Positions 53,461-62,407 of a DNA stretch of 64,000 nucleotides are shown here, piece by piece (the stretch's first letter is position 1; every line of letters begins with the position of its first letter). The stretch is from DATATB01 sp036268995 (lineage in GTDB: Bacteria; Planctomycetota; Planctomycetia; Pirellulales; PNKZ01). Made by a program: the position numbers and the translations under genes. Location: the NCBI GenBank assembly GCA_036268995.1, contig DATATB010000040.1, positions 33,191-97,190 on the forward strand. Direction: 5' to 3'. Below the pieces are notes generated by a model, which did not search any database, was not told where the DNA came from, and was given only the letters and a program-made list of their open reading frames with translations.

Positions 53461-54564
53461 TCAGCCCGCTTCGCGATGTTCGCGGGGCGCGAGCGCCGGC
53501 TTCATCAGCCAGTGCGGGGCGGGAATAATGCTGGGCAGCGAAGGCGATTGCGAGGGCAACGACGAGGCGGGTTGAGTTTTCTTTAGCCGCGCCAAGATGT
53601 CTTCGGCCACGGCGATGGCGTTGCGCCCTTGAACGCCCGACACGCGCGGCAGGCTGCCGGTGTGAATGGCCCGGGCGAAATCTTCCAGCTCGGCCGTGAT
53701 GGCGTCGGCCGGCGGTGCTTCGATGTGCTGCACGGCCAGGTGCTGGCTGAAGTTGGCTTTGAATTCTTGCGTTTCGGCGGGGCCAAGCTGCTCGATATTG
53801 AACTGGCCGCGGCGGAGCGGTTCGCTTGGGTGTGTCAGGATTCCGCTGCGCGCCGCCAGATCGAGATTGGCCAGGCAGCCGCGCGACCAGATGCTTATCG
53901 TCCGCGCCGGCGTCGGGTGCAGCCGCGAGGCGGTGAGGCTGGCGACGGCGCCGTTTTCGAAAATCAGCCGGGCGTTGGCGAGATCTTCATGGCGACCCAG
54001 CAGTGCCAGGCCCGTGGCTTCGACACGGCGCAGCGGCGAGTCCACGAGCGACAGCGTCAGGTCGATGTCGTGGATCATCAGGTCCAGCACCACGCCGATG
54101 TCGGTCGAGCGGAAACTGAACGGCCCGCAGCGCGTGGCTTCGATCACGCTCGGAGAATCCAGATGCGGCAAGGCCACGGTCCACAGCGGATTGAACCGCT
54201 CGACGTGGCCCACCTGGAGCACGACGCGCGAGCGATGAGCCAGGTCTACCAGGTGATCGGCTTGGGCCAGCGTGGGCGTCAGCGGCTTTTCCACCAGCAA
54301 GTGGATGCCTCGGCCGAGCAGATCGGCAGCGATGGCCGCGTGCGCAGAAGTGGGCGTCGCGACGATGGCCGCGTCGACTAGCCCGGCCAGCTCGCCATGA
54401 TGGGCCAGCGCCCGTGTGGCATAGCGCTCGCTTGCTTCGCGCCGGCTGGCCTCGGCTGGATCTACGATGGCGACCAGTGAAAACTGCGGCAAGCCAGACA
54501 GGAGCCGGGCGTGAATCCGCCCCAAGTGGCCGGCACCGACGACGGCGATGCGGATCGGCTTCAC
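53461..54564 (-). CDS. Gfo/Idh/MocA-family oxidoreductase, lpxA-linked
   Basis: This 367-residue NAD(P)-dependent sugar dehydrogenase has the Rossmann motif VVGAGHLGRIHARLL, the substrate lysine in LLVEKPLTPT and the C-terminal beta-sheet domain (HVERFNPLW, MIHDIDLTLSLV). The start overlaps the lpxA stop by ATGA, so it is translated with lipid A synthesis. In Acidithiobacillus and Leptospira a linked oxidoreductase, GnnA, makes the 3-keto form of UDP-GlcNAc for amide-linked lipid A. The same role is possible here but the GnnB aminotransferase is not in the window. The C-terminal 30 residues are Ser/Pro-rich. Confidence 0.88.
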   Translation of the reverse strand: MKPIRIAVVGAGHLGRIHARLLSGLPQFSLVAIVDPAEASRREASERYATRALAHHGELAGLVDAAIVATPTSAHAAIAADLLGRGIHLLVEKPLTPTLAQADHLVDLAHRSRVVLQVGHVERFNPLWTVALPHLDSPSVIEATRCGPFSFRSTDIGVVLDLMIHDIDLTLSLVDSPLRRVEATGLALLGRHEDLANARLIFENGAVASLTASRLHPTPARTISIWSRGCLANLDLAARSGILTHPSEPLRRGQFNIEQLGPAETQEFKANFSQHLAVQHIEAPPADAITAELEDFARAIHTGSLPRVSGVQGRNAIAVAEDILARLKKTQPASSLPSQSPSLPSIIPAPHWLMKPALAPREHREAG

Positions 54565-55370
54565 GCCGCTCTCCTGCTGCGCTCGCGAGCCCGGCCGTGT
54601 TTGCCTTGTTGCTGCCCACCGACAAAGCTCAGCAGTTCGGCGACCTGCGGCAGAAGCTGGTTGTTGCCGCGTAGAATATCGCGGGCGTGGTCCAGGCCGA
54701 CCTTGGCGCGATACAGCAGGCGATGGGCTTCGGCCAGGCAGTCGATGGCTTCGCTGGAGAAGGCATGCCGCTTGAGCGCAACGAGGTTGATGCAGCGCGG
54801 GCGCGACGGATGGCCGTCGACGAGCATGAACGGCGGCACGTCGTGCAGCACGCGGCTCAGGCCGGAGACGAAGCTGTAGCCGCCCACGGTGGCATAGTGG
54901 TGTACGGCCACGCCGCCGGAGAGCGAAGCATAGTCGTGGATGTGCACATGGCCGCCCAACAGCGTGCCGTTGGCGATGATGATGTGGTCGCCCAGGCGGC
55001 AGTCGTGGGCCACGTGCGAGCAGGCCATGAGGTAGTTGTGGCTGCCGATCGAGGTGATGCCGTCTTCTTTTTCGGTGGCGCGATTGATCGTCACGCCTTC
55101 GCGGATCGTGTTCGAGTCGCCGATGATGACTTGCGTGTCGCTGCCTTGGTAGCTCAGGTCCTGCGGCTCGCCACCGATGACCACGCCGGGAAACACGTGG
55201 TTGTGCCGGCCCAGGGTGACGCGGCCGCGGACGGTGACGCCGTTTTCCAGCCGAGTGCCCCGGCCGATCCGCACGTTGGGTCCGATGCAGCTATAGGGGC
55301 CGATTTCCACGTCGTCGTCGATTTCGGCTCGCGGGTCGATCGTGCAGTGCTCTGCGACGTACGTGGCCAT
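54561..55370 (-). CDS. lpxA: UDP-N-acetylglucosamine O-acyltransferase
   Basis: This 269-residue enzyme performs the first acylation of lipid A precursor synthesis. Hexapeptide repeats form a left-handed beta-helix (IGPYSCIGPNVRIGRGT, HVFPGVVIGGEPQDL). The catalytic His is His122 in CSHVAHDCRLGD. Gly170 aligns with E. coli Gly173, the acyl-chain-length position, suggesting room for a long chain. The C-terminal helical domain is complete. It lies 60 bp after lpxC and is coupled to the oxidoreductase gene after it. Confidence 0.93.
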   Translation of the reverse strand: MATYVAEHCTIDPRAEIDDDVEIGPYSCIGPNVRIGRGTRLENGVTVRGRVTLGRHNHVFPGVVIGGEPQDLSYQGSDTQVIIGDSNTIREGVTINRATEKEDGITSIGSHNYLMACSHVAHDCRLGDHIIIANGTLLGGHVHIHDYASLSGGVAVHHYATVGGYSFVSGLSRVLHDVPPFMLVDGHPSRPRCINLVALKRHAFSSEAIDCLAEAHRLLYRAKVGLDHARDILRGNNQLLPQVAELLSFVGGQQQGKHGRARERSRRAA

Positions 55371-55430
55371 GACCGTTGCTCCGGCAATGCGTGTAAAAAA
55401 ATGCGTCCGTTTCGGTTGACCGCAGTAGTT

Positions 55431-56306
55431 TCAGGCGCTGCGCCGCCGTGCTCCCAGGACTTCGCCTTCGGTCAGCAAGATACGCACCAGGTCGGCGTTC
55501 AAGCGATGCCCACTGCGGTACGCGACGAAATGCCCGATCAAGTCGCAGCCGGCCAAGGACAGGTCGCCCACCAGGTCCAATGCCTTGTGCCGCACGCACT
55601 CGTCGTGAAAACGCAAGGCGTTGTCGATCGGTCCGTGGGCGTCGAAGATCAACAGGTCCTGGGCCGTAACGCGGCCGCCGAGCCCTTGCGCCAAGAGCCA
55701 GTCCGCTTCGCTCTTGAGCATGAACGTGCGGCTGGGGGCCAGTTCGCGGCGGAAACTGTCGGGCGTGACCGGCAGCGTCAGCGTCTGCTTGCCGATCGAA
55801 GTGTGCGCGCCATAGTCCAGGTGAAATTTCAGCGACAGCCCCCAACTCGGCGCGGGCCGCGCCTCGACCCAACTGTCGTCGTTGCCCAGCCGTGTGACCT
55901 CGCGGACGACCAGGGCCGAACGCAGAGACTCTTGCTCGACAAAACCGGCGTCGCTCAAGGCCTCGGCATAGGGCAGGCTCGAGCCGTCGCAACCGGGCAT
56001 TTCGGCCGCGCTGGTTAGCACCTCGCAGTTGTCGACGTGCAGCCCGCCCAGTGCGGCCATGACGTGCTCGACCATTTCGACGCTCGCGCCGCCGAATCGC
56101 AGCGTGGTGCGGCGTGGCGTCTCGATCCGGTTGCCCACTACGGCCCGAATCCTTACCGGCCGCTCGAGATCGGTACGCACGAACACAATGCCCGTGTCGG
56201 CCGGGGCCGGGCGGAACTCGACGCGAACGTCGCGGCCGCTCCAGTAGCCGAAGCCTTCGACCGCGACGGGCCGGGCGATCGTGCGCTGTTGCCTGGGAGA
56301 ATACAT
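55431..56306 (-). CDS. lpxC: UDP-3-O-acyl-N-acetylglucosamine deacetylase
   Basis: This 291-residue zinc amidase carries out the committed step of lipid A synthesis. Zinc ligands are His in EMVEHVMAALGG and the His/Asp of RHKALDLVGDL; the catalytic His is in YRSGHRLNADLV. The start YSPRQQRTIARPVAVEGFGY corresponds to RQRTLKNTVRATGVGLHSG of E. coli, so ATG 56306 is a natural start; ATG 56342, twelve codons upstream, is possible. No FabZ domain is fused, unlike in some other phyla. Confidence 0.92.
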   Translation of the reverse strand: MYSPRQQRTIARPVAVEGFGYWSGRDVRVEFRPAPADTGIVFVRTDLERPVRIRAVVGNRIETPRRTTLRFGGASVEMVEHVMAALGGLHVDNCEVLTSAAEMPGCDGSSLPYAEALSDAGFVEQESLRSALVVREVTRLGNDDSWVEARPAPSWGLSLKFHLDYGAHTSIGKQTLTLPVTPDSFRRELAPSRTFMLKSEADWLLAQGLGGRVTAQDLLIFDAHGPIDNALRFHDECVRHKALDLVGDLSLAGCDLIGHFVAYRSGHRLNADLVRILLTEGEVLGARRRSA

Positions 56307-56443
56307 CAAGAGTGTCGAGCCATCCTCTAACGAGCGGTGCATGGCGACCAATGCACTAGCACGTGACGGGTAAGGGACTGCGCACGGCTGCCGCGCGGCG
56401 CGCCGCGATGGACAGGTTCTCGATCTTCCGGCCGCCGCGCCAA

Positions 56444-57109
56444 TTAGCGGCGCGGCAGTCCCTGCGGCGGCAACGGCTGGCCAGGTATCTGCTGGTTCGC
56501 GTTGGAGTAACCGCCCGCCTTCGGCTGATAGGAATTCAGCTTTTCGAGGATGATGGGCGTGATGTCGATCGATCGATTGTAGTAGATCACCGACTTGTTG
56601 AGTTCCTTGAGCACTTCCTGCGGATCGTTGCGGTCGATCGGGTCGCCGTTGAAACGCAAGACCAGTGACACGCCGGCCGTGTCGCTGTAGTACTTCACGC
56701 AGTCGATCACTTCCTGGTAGACCGTGTAATAAATCTTGGCCTCTTGCTCCAGGAAGTTCTTCTTCTGAATGTTGACCTGCAGGTTCAACTCGGCGGCCTT
56801 CTTGGCCAGCTCTTCTTCCAAGGCGCGGTATTCCGGCGTGCCGCGCTTGTACTGCTCCAGCTTCTGAGTGAGCTGCTGGTAGGCTTCGCGATCGCCCTTG
56901 AGGGCGTTCTCGGCCGCTTCCACTTCGCGGCGCATGTCGTTGCTCATCTGCTGGAACCGGGTATGGTTCTTGAAGATGTAGGTCAGATCGAGGATGGCGA
57001 CCACGGGGGTGCCGTGATGCGGCGCCTGCTGGGCCAACGCCGCCGTTGCCCACGGCAACAACAGCGAGGTTAGCGGCACCAGAGCGGCCACAAGATTGGG
57101 TCTTTTCAC
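56444..57109 (-). CDS. OmpH/Skp-family periplasmic chaperone
   Basis: This 221-residue protein begins with a signal peptide (LVPLTSLLLPWATAALA) and has the Skp pattern. A beta-strand start (VVAILDLTYIFKNHTRFQQ) is followed by a long coiled-coil hairpin (EVEAAENALKGDREAYQQLT... EEELAKKAAELNLQVNIQKK) and a C-terminal strand-helix (GVSLVLRFNGDPIDRNDPQE). It carries unfolded outer-membrane proteins. The start is GTG 57109 with AAGGAG 7 nt upstream. As in proteobacteria it precedes lpx genes. The Pro/Gln-rich tail is an addition. Confidence 0.88.
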   Translation of the reverse strand: MKRPNLVAALVPLTSLLLPWATAALAQQAPHHGTPVVAILDLTYIFKNHTRFQQMSNDMRREVEAAENALKGDREAYQQLTQKLEQYKRGTPEYRALEEELAKKAAELNLQVNIQKKNFLEQEAKIYYTVYQEVIDCVKYYSDTAGVSLVLRFNGDPIDRNDPQEVLKELNKSVIYYNRSIDITPIILEKLNSYQPKAGGYSNANQQIPGQPLPPQGLPRR

Positions 57110-57350
57110 TTTCGCGCTCCTTGCTGGCTCGGCAGCGTCTTCCTTGACGTATTCGCCCGCCGGACTCGCTGCCGACGGTGTGCCGAAATGGACTTGATTG
57201 CTGTTAAGAAGGGGGGCCAAAACGCGGGCGGTATTGTGCCGAGAAGCGCCGCGCGCGTAAAGCCCAGAAAACGCCCTTCTCAGAAGCCATCGCCCGGAGG
57301 CCAAAAGTCGCTTGCCTGCCGCTGATTTACGGCAAAAACGCCGGAACCAG

Positions 57351-58190
57351 TTACCGCGCTGCTGGCGCCGTGTGTTCGCCGGCAACCGCCTCGCCGCGGG
57401 CCTCGACCATCGCGCGCAACTCGGCAAGTTCCCGTCGTAGGGTTTCCACTTCCCCCACGAGCGTGGCCACCTGTGCGCGGATGTTCGCGGCGTCGTCTGC
57501 CCGAAGATGGCCGGCGCCAGAGCCCGTCGCAGCGGCCGGAGGTTGCAAGCTATCGGCGGCGTGGGGCGCCGGCTGATGCGGAGCGACGTACTCGGCCCCC
57601 GCGGCCGATGGGGCTGCCGCCGCGTTGTCCAAGGCCCCCTGTTCGGCCCGCAAACGCTCCAGCTCGCGCGGTTCATAGAGCGCGTGCGTCACCACGTGGC
57701 CGCGCCCCTCGGGCGTGAGCGCTATCACCAGGTGCTTGGCCTTGAGCGACGTCAGAATCGGCCGCAGCGCGCTCAGATCGGTAATTGGCTCCATGCGCGC
57801 GGCCCGGCCTCGCAGTTCGCCTTCGGTCTGCTGCCCGCGCAGCAACAGCTCGGCCATGACGGCCAGTTCGACCTTCTCGACGCCGAGCCAATCATACAAA
57901 TAGTGCCGAAAACGCGGCACGCGGCCGCCACCCTGGACTTCGCCCACGGCGCCCAACTGCCTCAGCCGGTCGAGCGATTCCTGCACGTCGTCGGCTTGCA
58001 GATTCATCACCGGAAAGCGGTTGTTCTTCTGGTTGGCGGCGGAGGTAATGGCGTTGACCGACATGGGATACGCGTCGGCCGTCGTTTTGGCCTTCTCGAC
58101 CAGCACGCCCAGCACGCGGCGATCGATGGCCGAGATCGGCCGCCAGCGCGGAGCCGCCGGAGTGGCTGGGGCGGTATCGGACGTACTCAT
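57351..58190 (-). CDS. YceH / DUF480 family winged-helix protein
   Basis: This 279-residue protein has the two winged-helix domains of YceH: DRRVLGVLVEKAKTTADAYPMSVN and the hallmark NQKNNRFPVMNLQADDVQESL, then VELAVMAELLLRGQQTEGELRGRA. After it come about 70 Ala/Pro-rich residues and a C-terminal coiled coil (VGEVETLRRELAELRAMVEA). The family is widespread but its role is not established. ATG 58190 with AAAGGCAG upstream. Confidence 0.88.
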   Translation of the reverse strand: MSTSDTAPATPAAPRWRPISAIDRRVLGVLVEKAKTTADAYPMSVNAITSAANQKNNRFPVMNLQADDVQESLDRLRQLGAVGEVQGGGRVPRFRHYLYDWLGVEKVELAVMAELLLRGQQTEGELRGRAARMEPITDLSALRPILTSLKAKHLVIALTPEGRGHVVTHALYEPRELERLRAEQGALDNAAAAPSAAGAEYVAPHQPAPHAADSLQPPAAATGSGAGHLRADDAANIRAQVATLVGEVETLRRELAELRAMVEARGEAVAGEHTAPAAR

Positions 58191-58528
58191 GCGACTGCCT
58201 TTCACGCCTGAGACAGGATGCCATGCAGAATCACTTCCACCGACGTGCAAACATTATGCCCCTGCCGGCCACACTCGACCAGCCACCCGCCGCCAGCAGA
58301 GCCAGCAACCGTGGGCAGCATCGGTCCCGATTTACCCGTAGCGGAATTCGTGAGAATTCCGCACTCGCTCGAAAAGGATCTGAACAGAAGCTCGCGAAGA
58401 GCGCGAAGAAAGAAACGAAGAACGATTGGTTCCGCATTTTTTCTTCACCTTCTCCTCGTCTTCCTGCTTCTCCTTAGCGACCTTCGCGACCTTCTGTTCA
58501 ATTGCCTTTGTTTTTTCCCGATCCGCGT
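58191..58528. other. Gene-free stretch with family A repeat and CT/GA-rich tract
   Basis: 338 bp between yceH and the acyl-CoA ligase. It holds the family A copy at 58342, a purine-rich segment (GAAGAAAGAAACGAAG near 58405) and a C/T-rich one (58440-58500). No coding signal was found. Confidence 0.6.
58342..58361. repeat. Family A palindrome
   Basis: CGGAATTC-GTGA-GAATTCCG, perfect arms, flanked by GTAG on the left. It is the reverse-complement form of the copy at 60273. Confidence 0.8.
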
Positions 58529-60139
58529 CTATCCGCCGGCCCCGAACTTTTCCAGCGCCAGTTGCTTGACCGCTTTGAGATCGAGCTTGCCGGTGCCCAG
58601 CACGGGAATGGCCTCGACCTGCACAAAACTGTCCGCCGCGGGAATCCACAAGTTCGGCAGCCCGGCGGCGGCCAGCTCCTTGACCAACTGCTCCGGCCGC
58701 TTTTCCAAGGCCGTGTGCACAACCACCAACCGCTCCCCCTTGCGCTCGTCGGGCACGGCCGTCACGGCCAGCCGCACTTCGTCGCCGACTTCGCCGATCA
58801 GCCCTTCGAGCGTTTCCTCAATCTTCATGTGCGGCACCATTTCGCCGCCGATCTTCGAGAACCGGCTTTCGCGGCCGGTGATGGTGATAAACCCATCGGC
58901 ATCGAGCATCGCCACGTCGCCGGTCATGTACCAGCCGTCGACCAGCACCTTGGAAGTCACATCTGGTTTATTAAGATAGCCTTGCATTACGTTGGGGCCG
59001 CGAATCCAGAGCATGCCGGCCTGGCCGACGCCCAAAGTGGCTCCGCTGTCCAAATCCGTGACCTTGGCCACCACGCCGGGCACGGCCCGACCCACGGTGC
59101 CCTCTTTGCTGACCACCTGGCCGGCACTGGGCGCGCGGCTGGCCGGAATATTCACGGCCACCAGCGGCGAGCATTCCGTGGCCCCGTAACCCTCGACCGG
59201 CCGCACGCCGAACCGCTCTTCGAACGCGGCGGACAAGTCCTTGGGCAGCTTCTCCGCTCCGGCCACCACGACCTCCAGCGAGGCAAAATCTTCCGGGGCA
59301 CAGCGCCGCAAATACGACCGCAGGAACGTCGGCGTGCCGATCAGAATCGTCCCCTTGTGCTCGCGCGTGAGCTTGCCCACCTGGTGCGCATCCAGCGGGC
59401 TGAAGTGATACGCCCCCTTGGGCGCCAGCGTCAGCACGGTCCACACCGTGACCGTATAGCCGAAAGAATGAAAAAACGGCAGAATCCCCAGCAACACGTC
59501 GGTTCGCTTCAATTGGATGATCTCGTCGATCGCTTCGACGTTCGAGCCGATGTTCTCGAAGCTGAGCATCACGCCCTTCGGGTCGCCGGTCGAACCCGAG
59601 GTGAAAATAATCGTCATCACGTCGTCGGGCCGCAGTCGCGAGAGCCCCAGGATCCGCTCGAGCACCGCAATGGGCGTCAGGTACGCCAGCGCCGCGGCCG
59701 CGAGTTTGTCGCTGGCCTTGATGCGCGGCAGAAAGTCCTCCAGAAAAACTAGATCGGTGCCGAGGTCGATCTTAAGTTTGTCCATCACCTTGCGGCTGGT
59801 GAGCACGTGGCGGATGCCGCACTGCTGGATGCACGATTTGAGGATGGTTTCCGAAGCGGTGTAATTCAGATTGACCGGAATGCGGCCCATCAGCGTCAGG
59901 CAGGCGTTGACCACTACCGCCGCGGCCGAAGGGGGCAGCAACACCGCGACGAACTTTTCATCCGCCGCCAGCACCTCGCGCTGGAGTATGCGCCGCAGTA
60001 TTAGCGAGCGGAGCAGCAGGGTTCCGCCCGAGAAATCCGTCCCGGTCGAATCGGCGACTTTCGAGCGGAACAAGCTGCGGCGGCACTCGCGCAGCATCAA
60101 CTGGGGCAGCAGCAAGCGGGCAGGTTTGTGCGGTTCCAA
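58529..60139 (-). CDS. AMP-forming acyl-CoA/ACP synthetase
   Basis: This 536-residue enzyme of the ANL superfamily activates a carboxylate as acyl-AMP. Motifs: MTIIFTSGSTGDPKGVML (phosphate loop), EGYGATECSP, YMTGDVAMLDADG, GRESRFSKIGGEMV and the catalytic Lys in LGTGKLDLKAVK. It resembles the synthetase half of Aas (acyl-ACP synthetase/2-acyl-GPE acyltransferase) but the PlsC-like acyltransferase half is missing. The start TTG 60139 has GGAAG upstream and reads into an in-frame Met at residue 15, which is the alternative start. Confidence 0.85.
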   Translation of the reverse strand: MEPHKPARLLLPQLMLRECRRSLFRSKVADSTGTDFSGGTLLLRSLILRRILQREVLAADEKFVAVLLPPSAAAVVVNACLTLMGRIPVNLNYTASETILKSCIQQCGIRHVLTSRKVMDKLKIDLGTDLVFLEDFLPRIKASDKLAAAALAYLTPIAVLERILGLSRLRPDDVMTIIFTSGSTGDPKGVMLSFENIGSNVEAIDEIIQLKRTDVLLGILPFFHSFGYTVTVWTVLTLAPKGAYHFSPLDAHQVGKLTREHKGTILIGTPTFLRSYLRRCAPEDFASLEVVVAGAEKLPKDLSAAFEERFGVRPVEGYGATECSPLVAVNIPASRAPSAGQVVSKEGTVGRAVPGVVAKVTDLDSGATLGVGQAGMLWIRGPNVMQGYLNKPDVTSKVLVDGWYMTGDVAMLDADGFITITGRESRFSKIGGEMVPHMKIEETLEGLIGEVGDEVRLAVTAVPDERKGERLVVVHTALEKRPEQLVKELAAAGLPNLWIPAADSFVQVEAIPVLGTGKLDLKAVKQLALEKFGAGG

Positions 60140-60272
60140 GGTCTTCCGGCTCCGTCGAGGCTCTTGTTCTGGCGGCGGCTGGCAAACCGCTCAACATACC
60201 CACACGGCCCGCCGCGAGGTAGCCGGGGCGAGTGGCCGGCCCGGTGCGGCCGCACAAAACTCTTCCTGGTAG

Positions 60273-60292
60273 CGGAATTCTCACGAATTCCG
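60273..60292. repeat. Family A palindrome
   Basis: CGGAATTCTCACGAATTCCG with flanks TAG and CTG, identical in core to the copy at 43946. Confidence 0.8.
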
Positions 60293-60444
60293 CTGCCGGC
60301 ACGACGCGGCAAAAGTAATTGCTCATTTTCGTGAGCCGTAGCTGGGCGAGAAACGGGTCTCGCTTTGCGAATCGTCCGCTAGCGAGCGACTGCACAGCGG
60401 AGTGTGTCTGCTACTTTGGACGATGGCGGAGGGGCAACGGGTGC

Positions 60445-60467
60445 CACTGCTGGCTTGTCCAGCAGTG
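60445..60467. repeat. Family C palindrome, copy 1
   Basis: CACTGCTGG-CTTGT-CCAGCAGTG, 9-bp arms. With the flank GGTGC it is the exact reverse complement of copy 2 over about 28 bp. Confidence 0.8.
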
Positions 60468-60585
60468 CCGACGCTACAAGCGCGGCAACCCTTTCACGCT
60501 TGTTTTTGTCAGGGCTCGCCACTGGCCTGCCGGCGGGTTGCGCCGATGCCCTTGCCTTGGAACGACGCTATTTGGTCGACCCTCG

Positions 60586-60608
60586 CACTGCTGGACAAGC
60601 CAGCAGTG
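60586..60608. repeat. Family C palindrome, copy 2 (inverted)
   Basis: CACTGCTGG-ACAAG-CCAGCAGTG followed by GCACC. It is inverted relative to copy 1, 118 bp away. Confidence 0.8.
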
Positions 60609-60669
60609 GCACCCCAAAACGTTTCCGTATTTGAGAAAAGCTACACGAGCGTGCGGCGGGACTCTCGGT

Positions 60670-60688
60670 CCGCGACCGGCGGTCGCGG
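60670..60688. repeat. Family B palindrome
   Basis: Perfect CCGCGACC-GGC-GGTCGCGG followed by CTTAATG, nearly the same as the copy at 39536. Confidence 0.75.
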
Positions 60689-60750
60689 CTTAATGGGGCG
60701 GGGATGGCGATGGAACTGAATTGGCGTTTCGTTCCGCCCGACGAGCGGGC

Positions 60751-60778
60751 TTGACACGACAAACAAAATCGCCAGAAT
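60751..60778 (+). promoter_or_regulatory. Sigma-70 promoter of murE-murF
   Basis: Perfect TTGACA (60751-60756), 16-bp spacer, CAGAAT (60773-60778). The leader to ATG 60866 is about 80 nt. Confidence 0.6.
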
Positions 60779-60865
60779 GCCCGCCTCAATTCGGACCGAG
60801 ACCCAAGCGGTCCGCAATTCAGAGCTTTTTGCATGCATACGGCGACGGCATGGAGGCCTTCCGCC

Positions 60866-62368
60866 ATGGCAGATTCTGCCGCACGCGGCCACGGCATCAG
60901 CTTGCGGGAATTGTTTCCCGACGCCGAGATTCTCGGCGCTGAGGATGTCCGTGTTCGCAGCTGCGCGGTCGATTCGCGGCATTGTCGCGAGGGCGATCTG
61001 TTCGTGGCGGTGCGCGGCTCGCGAGTCGATGGCTGCGAGTATGTGCCCCAGGCAATCAGTGCCGGTGCGGCGGCCGTGCTTTCCGATCGCCCGCTGCCCG
61101 ATTGCCCGGTGCCGGTGTGCCTGGTGAACGAAATCAACGATGCTTGCGGGCGGCTGTGCCAGGCCCTGGCCGGAAATCCCAGCCGGCGGATGAAGGTCAT
61201 CGGCATCACCGGAACCAACGGCAAGACCACGACCAGCTACCTGGTCGCCGGCATTCTGAACGCGGCCGGCTACCAATCGGGCATTGTCGGCACGCTGGGT
61301 TATTACGACGGTGCGGAAGTCACGCGGGCTCGTTGGACGACGCCGCCGGCCCACGTGCTGGCGCCGACCTTGGCGCGTCTGGAAGCCAACGGCTGCACGC
61401 ATGCCGCGATCGAAGTCTCGAGCCATGCCCTGGCCCTGGGACGCATCGCCGGTGTCGAGCTGGATGCTGCTTGCGTCACCAATGTGAGCCACGATCATCT
61501 CGACTTCCACCATTCGCACAGCAACTATCGCCGCGCCAAGGCCCGGCTGTTCGAGCACTTGGCCCCAGAAGGATTTGCGATCGTCAATGCCGACGACCCG
61601 GTGGCCCTGGCGTATCTCGACCGCGTGGACGGCCCGTGCCTGACCGTGGGCCTGGATTCGCCGGCCGAGCTCAGTGCCACACCGCTGGAGCGGTGCCGTA
61701 GCGAACAGACGTTTTTGCTGTCGATGGGCGACGAGGCCATTCCGGTCCGCACCCCGCTCATCGGCCGGCACAACATTTACAACTGCCTGATGGCGGCCGC
61801 CGTCGGTTTTACCTACGGCATCGATCTGCACACGATCGTGCGAGGTTTGGAGGCGATCGATCGCCTGCCGGGCCGGCTCGAGCGGTTGGAGTGCGGCCAG
61901 CCGTTCGGCGTGTTTGTCGATTATGCCCATACGCCCGATGCCTTGTCCGGCGTGCTGGGGACGCTGCGCGAAGTCACGGACGGCCGGTTGATTTGCGTGT
62001 TCGGCGCCGGGGGCGATCGCGACCGCTCGAAGCGGCCGTGGATGGGACAAGCGGTCGACCGCGCCGCCGACCTGGCCGTGGTCACCAGCGACAATCCACG
62101 CAGCGAAGAGCCGCGCGACATCATGGCCGAGATCATGCAAGGCATTCGCCGCCCCGAACGCGTGCAGGCGATTGTCGACCGGGCCGAAGCCATTCATTTT
62201 GCCTTAGCCCAAGCCCGAGCGGGTGATTGCGTGCTGATCGCCGGCAAGGGTCACGAAGATTATCAAATCATCGGAAAGCAAGTGTACGAGTTCGACGACC
62301 GCGAGGTGGCTTGCCGCTGGCTCTACGAGTCGGCCGAGCGCCCGCTGGGATATCGAGCCAGCGCCTGA
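60866..62368 (+). CDS. murE: UDP-MurNAc-tripeptide synthetase
   Basis: This 500-residue Mur ligase adds the third residue to the peptidoglycan stem. ATP loop GITGTNGKTTTSYL; Mur-ligase core FHHSHSNYRRAKARLF with the carbamylated-Lys region; FGVFVDYAHTPDALSG. The motif SDNPRSEEP contains DNPR, the signature of enzymes that select meso-diaminopimelate. ATG 60866 is chosen because GGAGG lies 9 nt before it; an ATG 11 codons upstream has none. It shows that the organism makes classical peptidoglycan precursors. Confidence 0.95.
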   Translation: MADSAARGHGISLRELFPDAEILGAEDVRVRSCAVDSRHCREGDLFVAVRGSRVDGCEYVPQAISAGAAAVLSDRPLPDCPVPVCLVNEINDACGRLCQALAGNPSRRMKVIGITGTNGKTTTSYLVAGILNAAGYQSGIVGTLGYYDGAEVTRARWTTPPAHVLAPTLARLEANGCTHAAIEVSSHALALGRIAGVELDAACVTNVSHDHLDFHHSHSNYRRAKARLFEHLAPEGFAIVNADDPVALAYLDRVDGPCLTVGLDSPAELSATPLERCRSEQTFLLSMGDEAIPVRTPLIGRHNIYNCLMAAAVGFTYGIDLHTIVRGLEAIDRLPGRLERLECGQPFGVFVDYAHTPDALSGVLGTLREVTDGRLICVFGAGGDRDRSKRPWMGQAVDRAADLAVVTSDNPRSEEPRDIMAEIMQGIRRPERVQAIVDRAEAIHFALAQARAGDCVLIAGKGHEDYQIIGKQVYEFDDREVACRWLYESAERPLGYRASA

Positions 62369-62407
62369 ACCGATTCACTGTCCATCGCTAAACGACCACG
62401 GATTGCC

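Larger units (their letters stand above)
60140..60865. other. Long gene-free, repeat-rich stretch before murE
   Basis: 726 bp without a convincing gene. It collects one family A copy, two inverted family C copies, one family B copy and the murE promoter. Short open frames here lack coding bias. Confidence 0.75.

Noticed and set aside
56343..57053. Upstream extension of the lpxC frame
   Set aside because: It reads out of phase through the ompH gene, which has a clear signal peptide and Shine-Dalgarno; lpxC homology starts near 56306.
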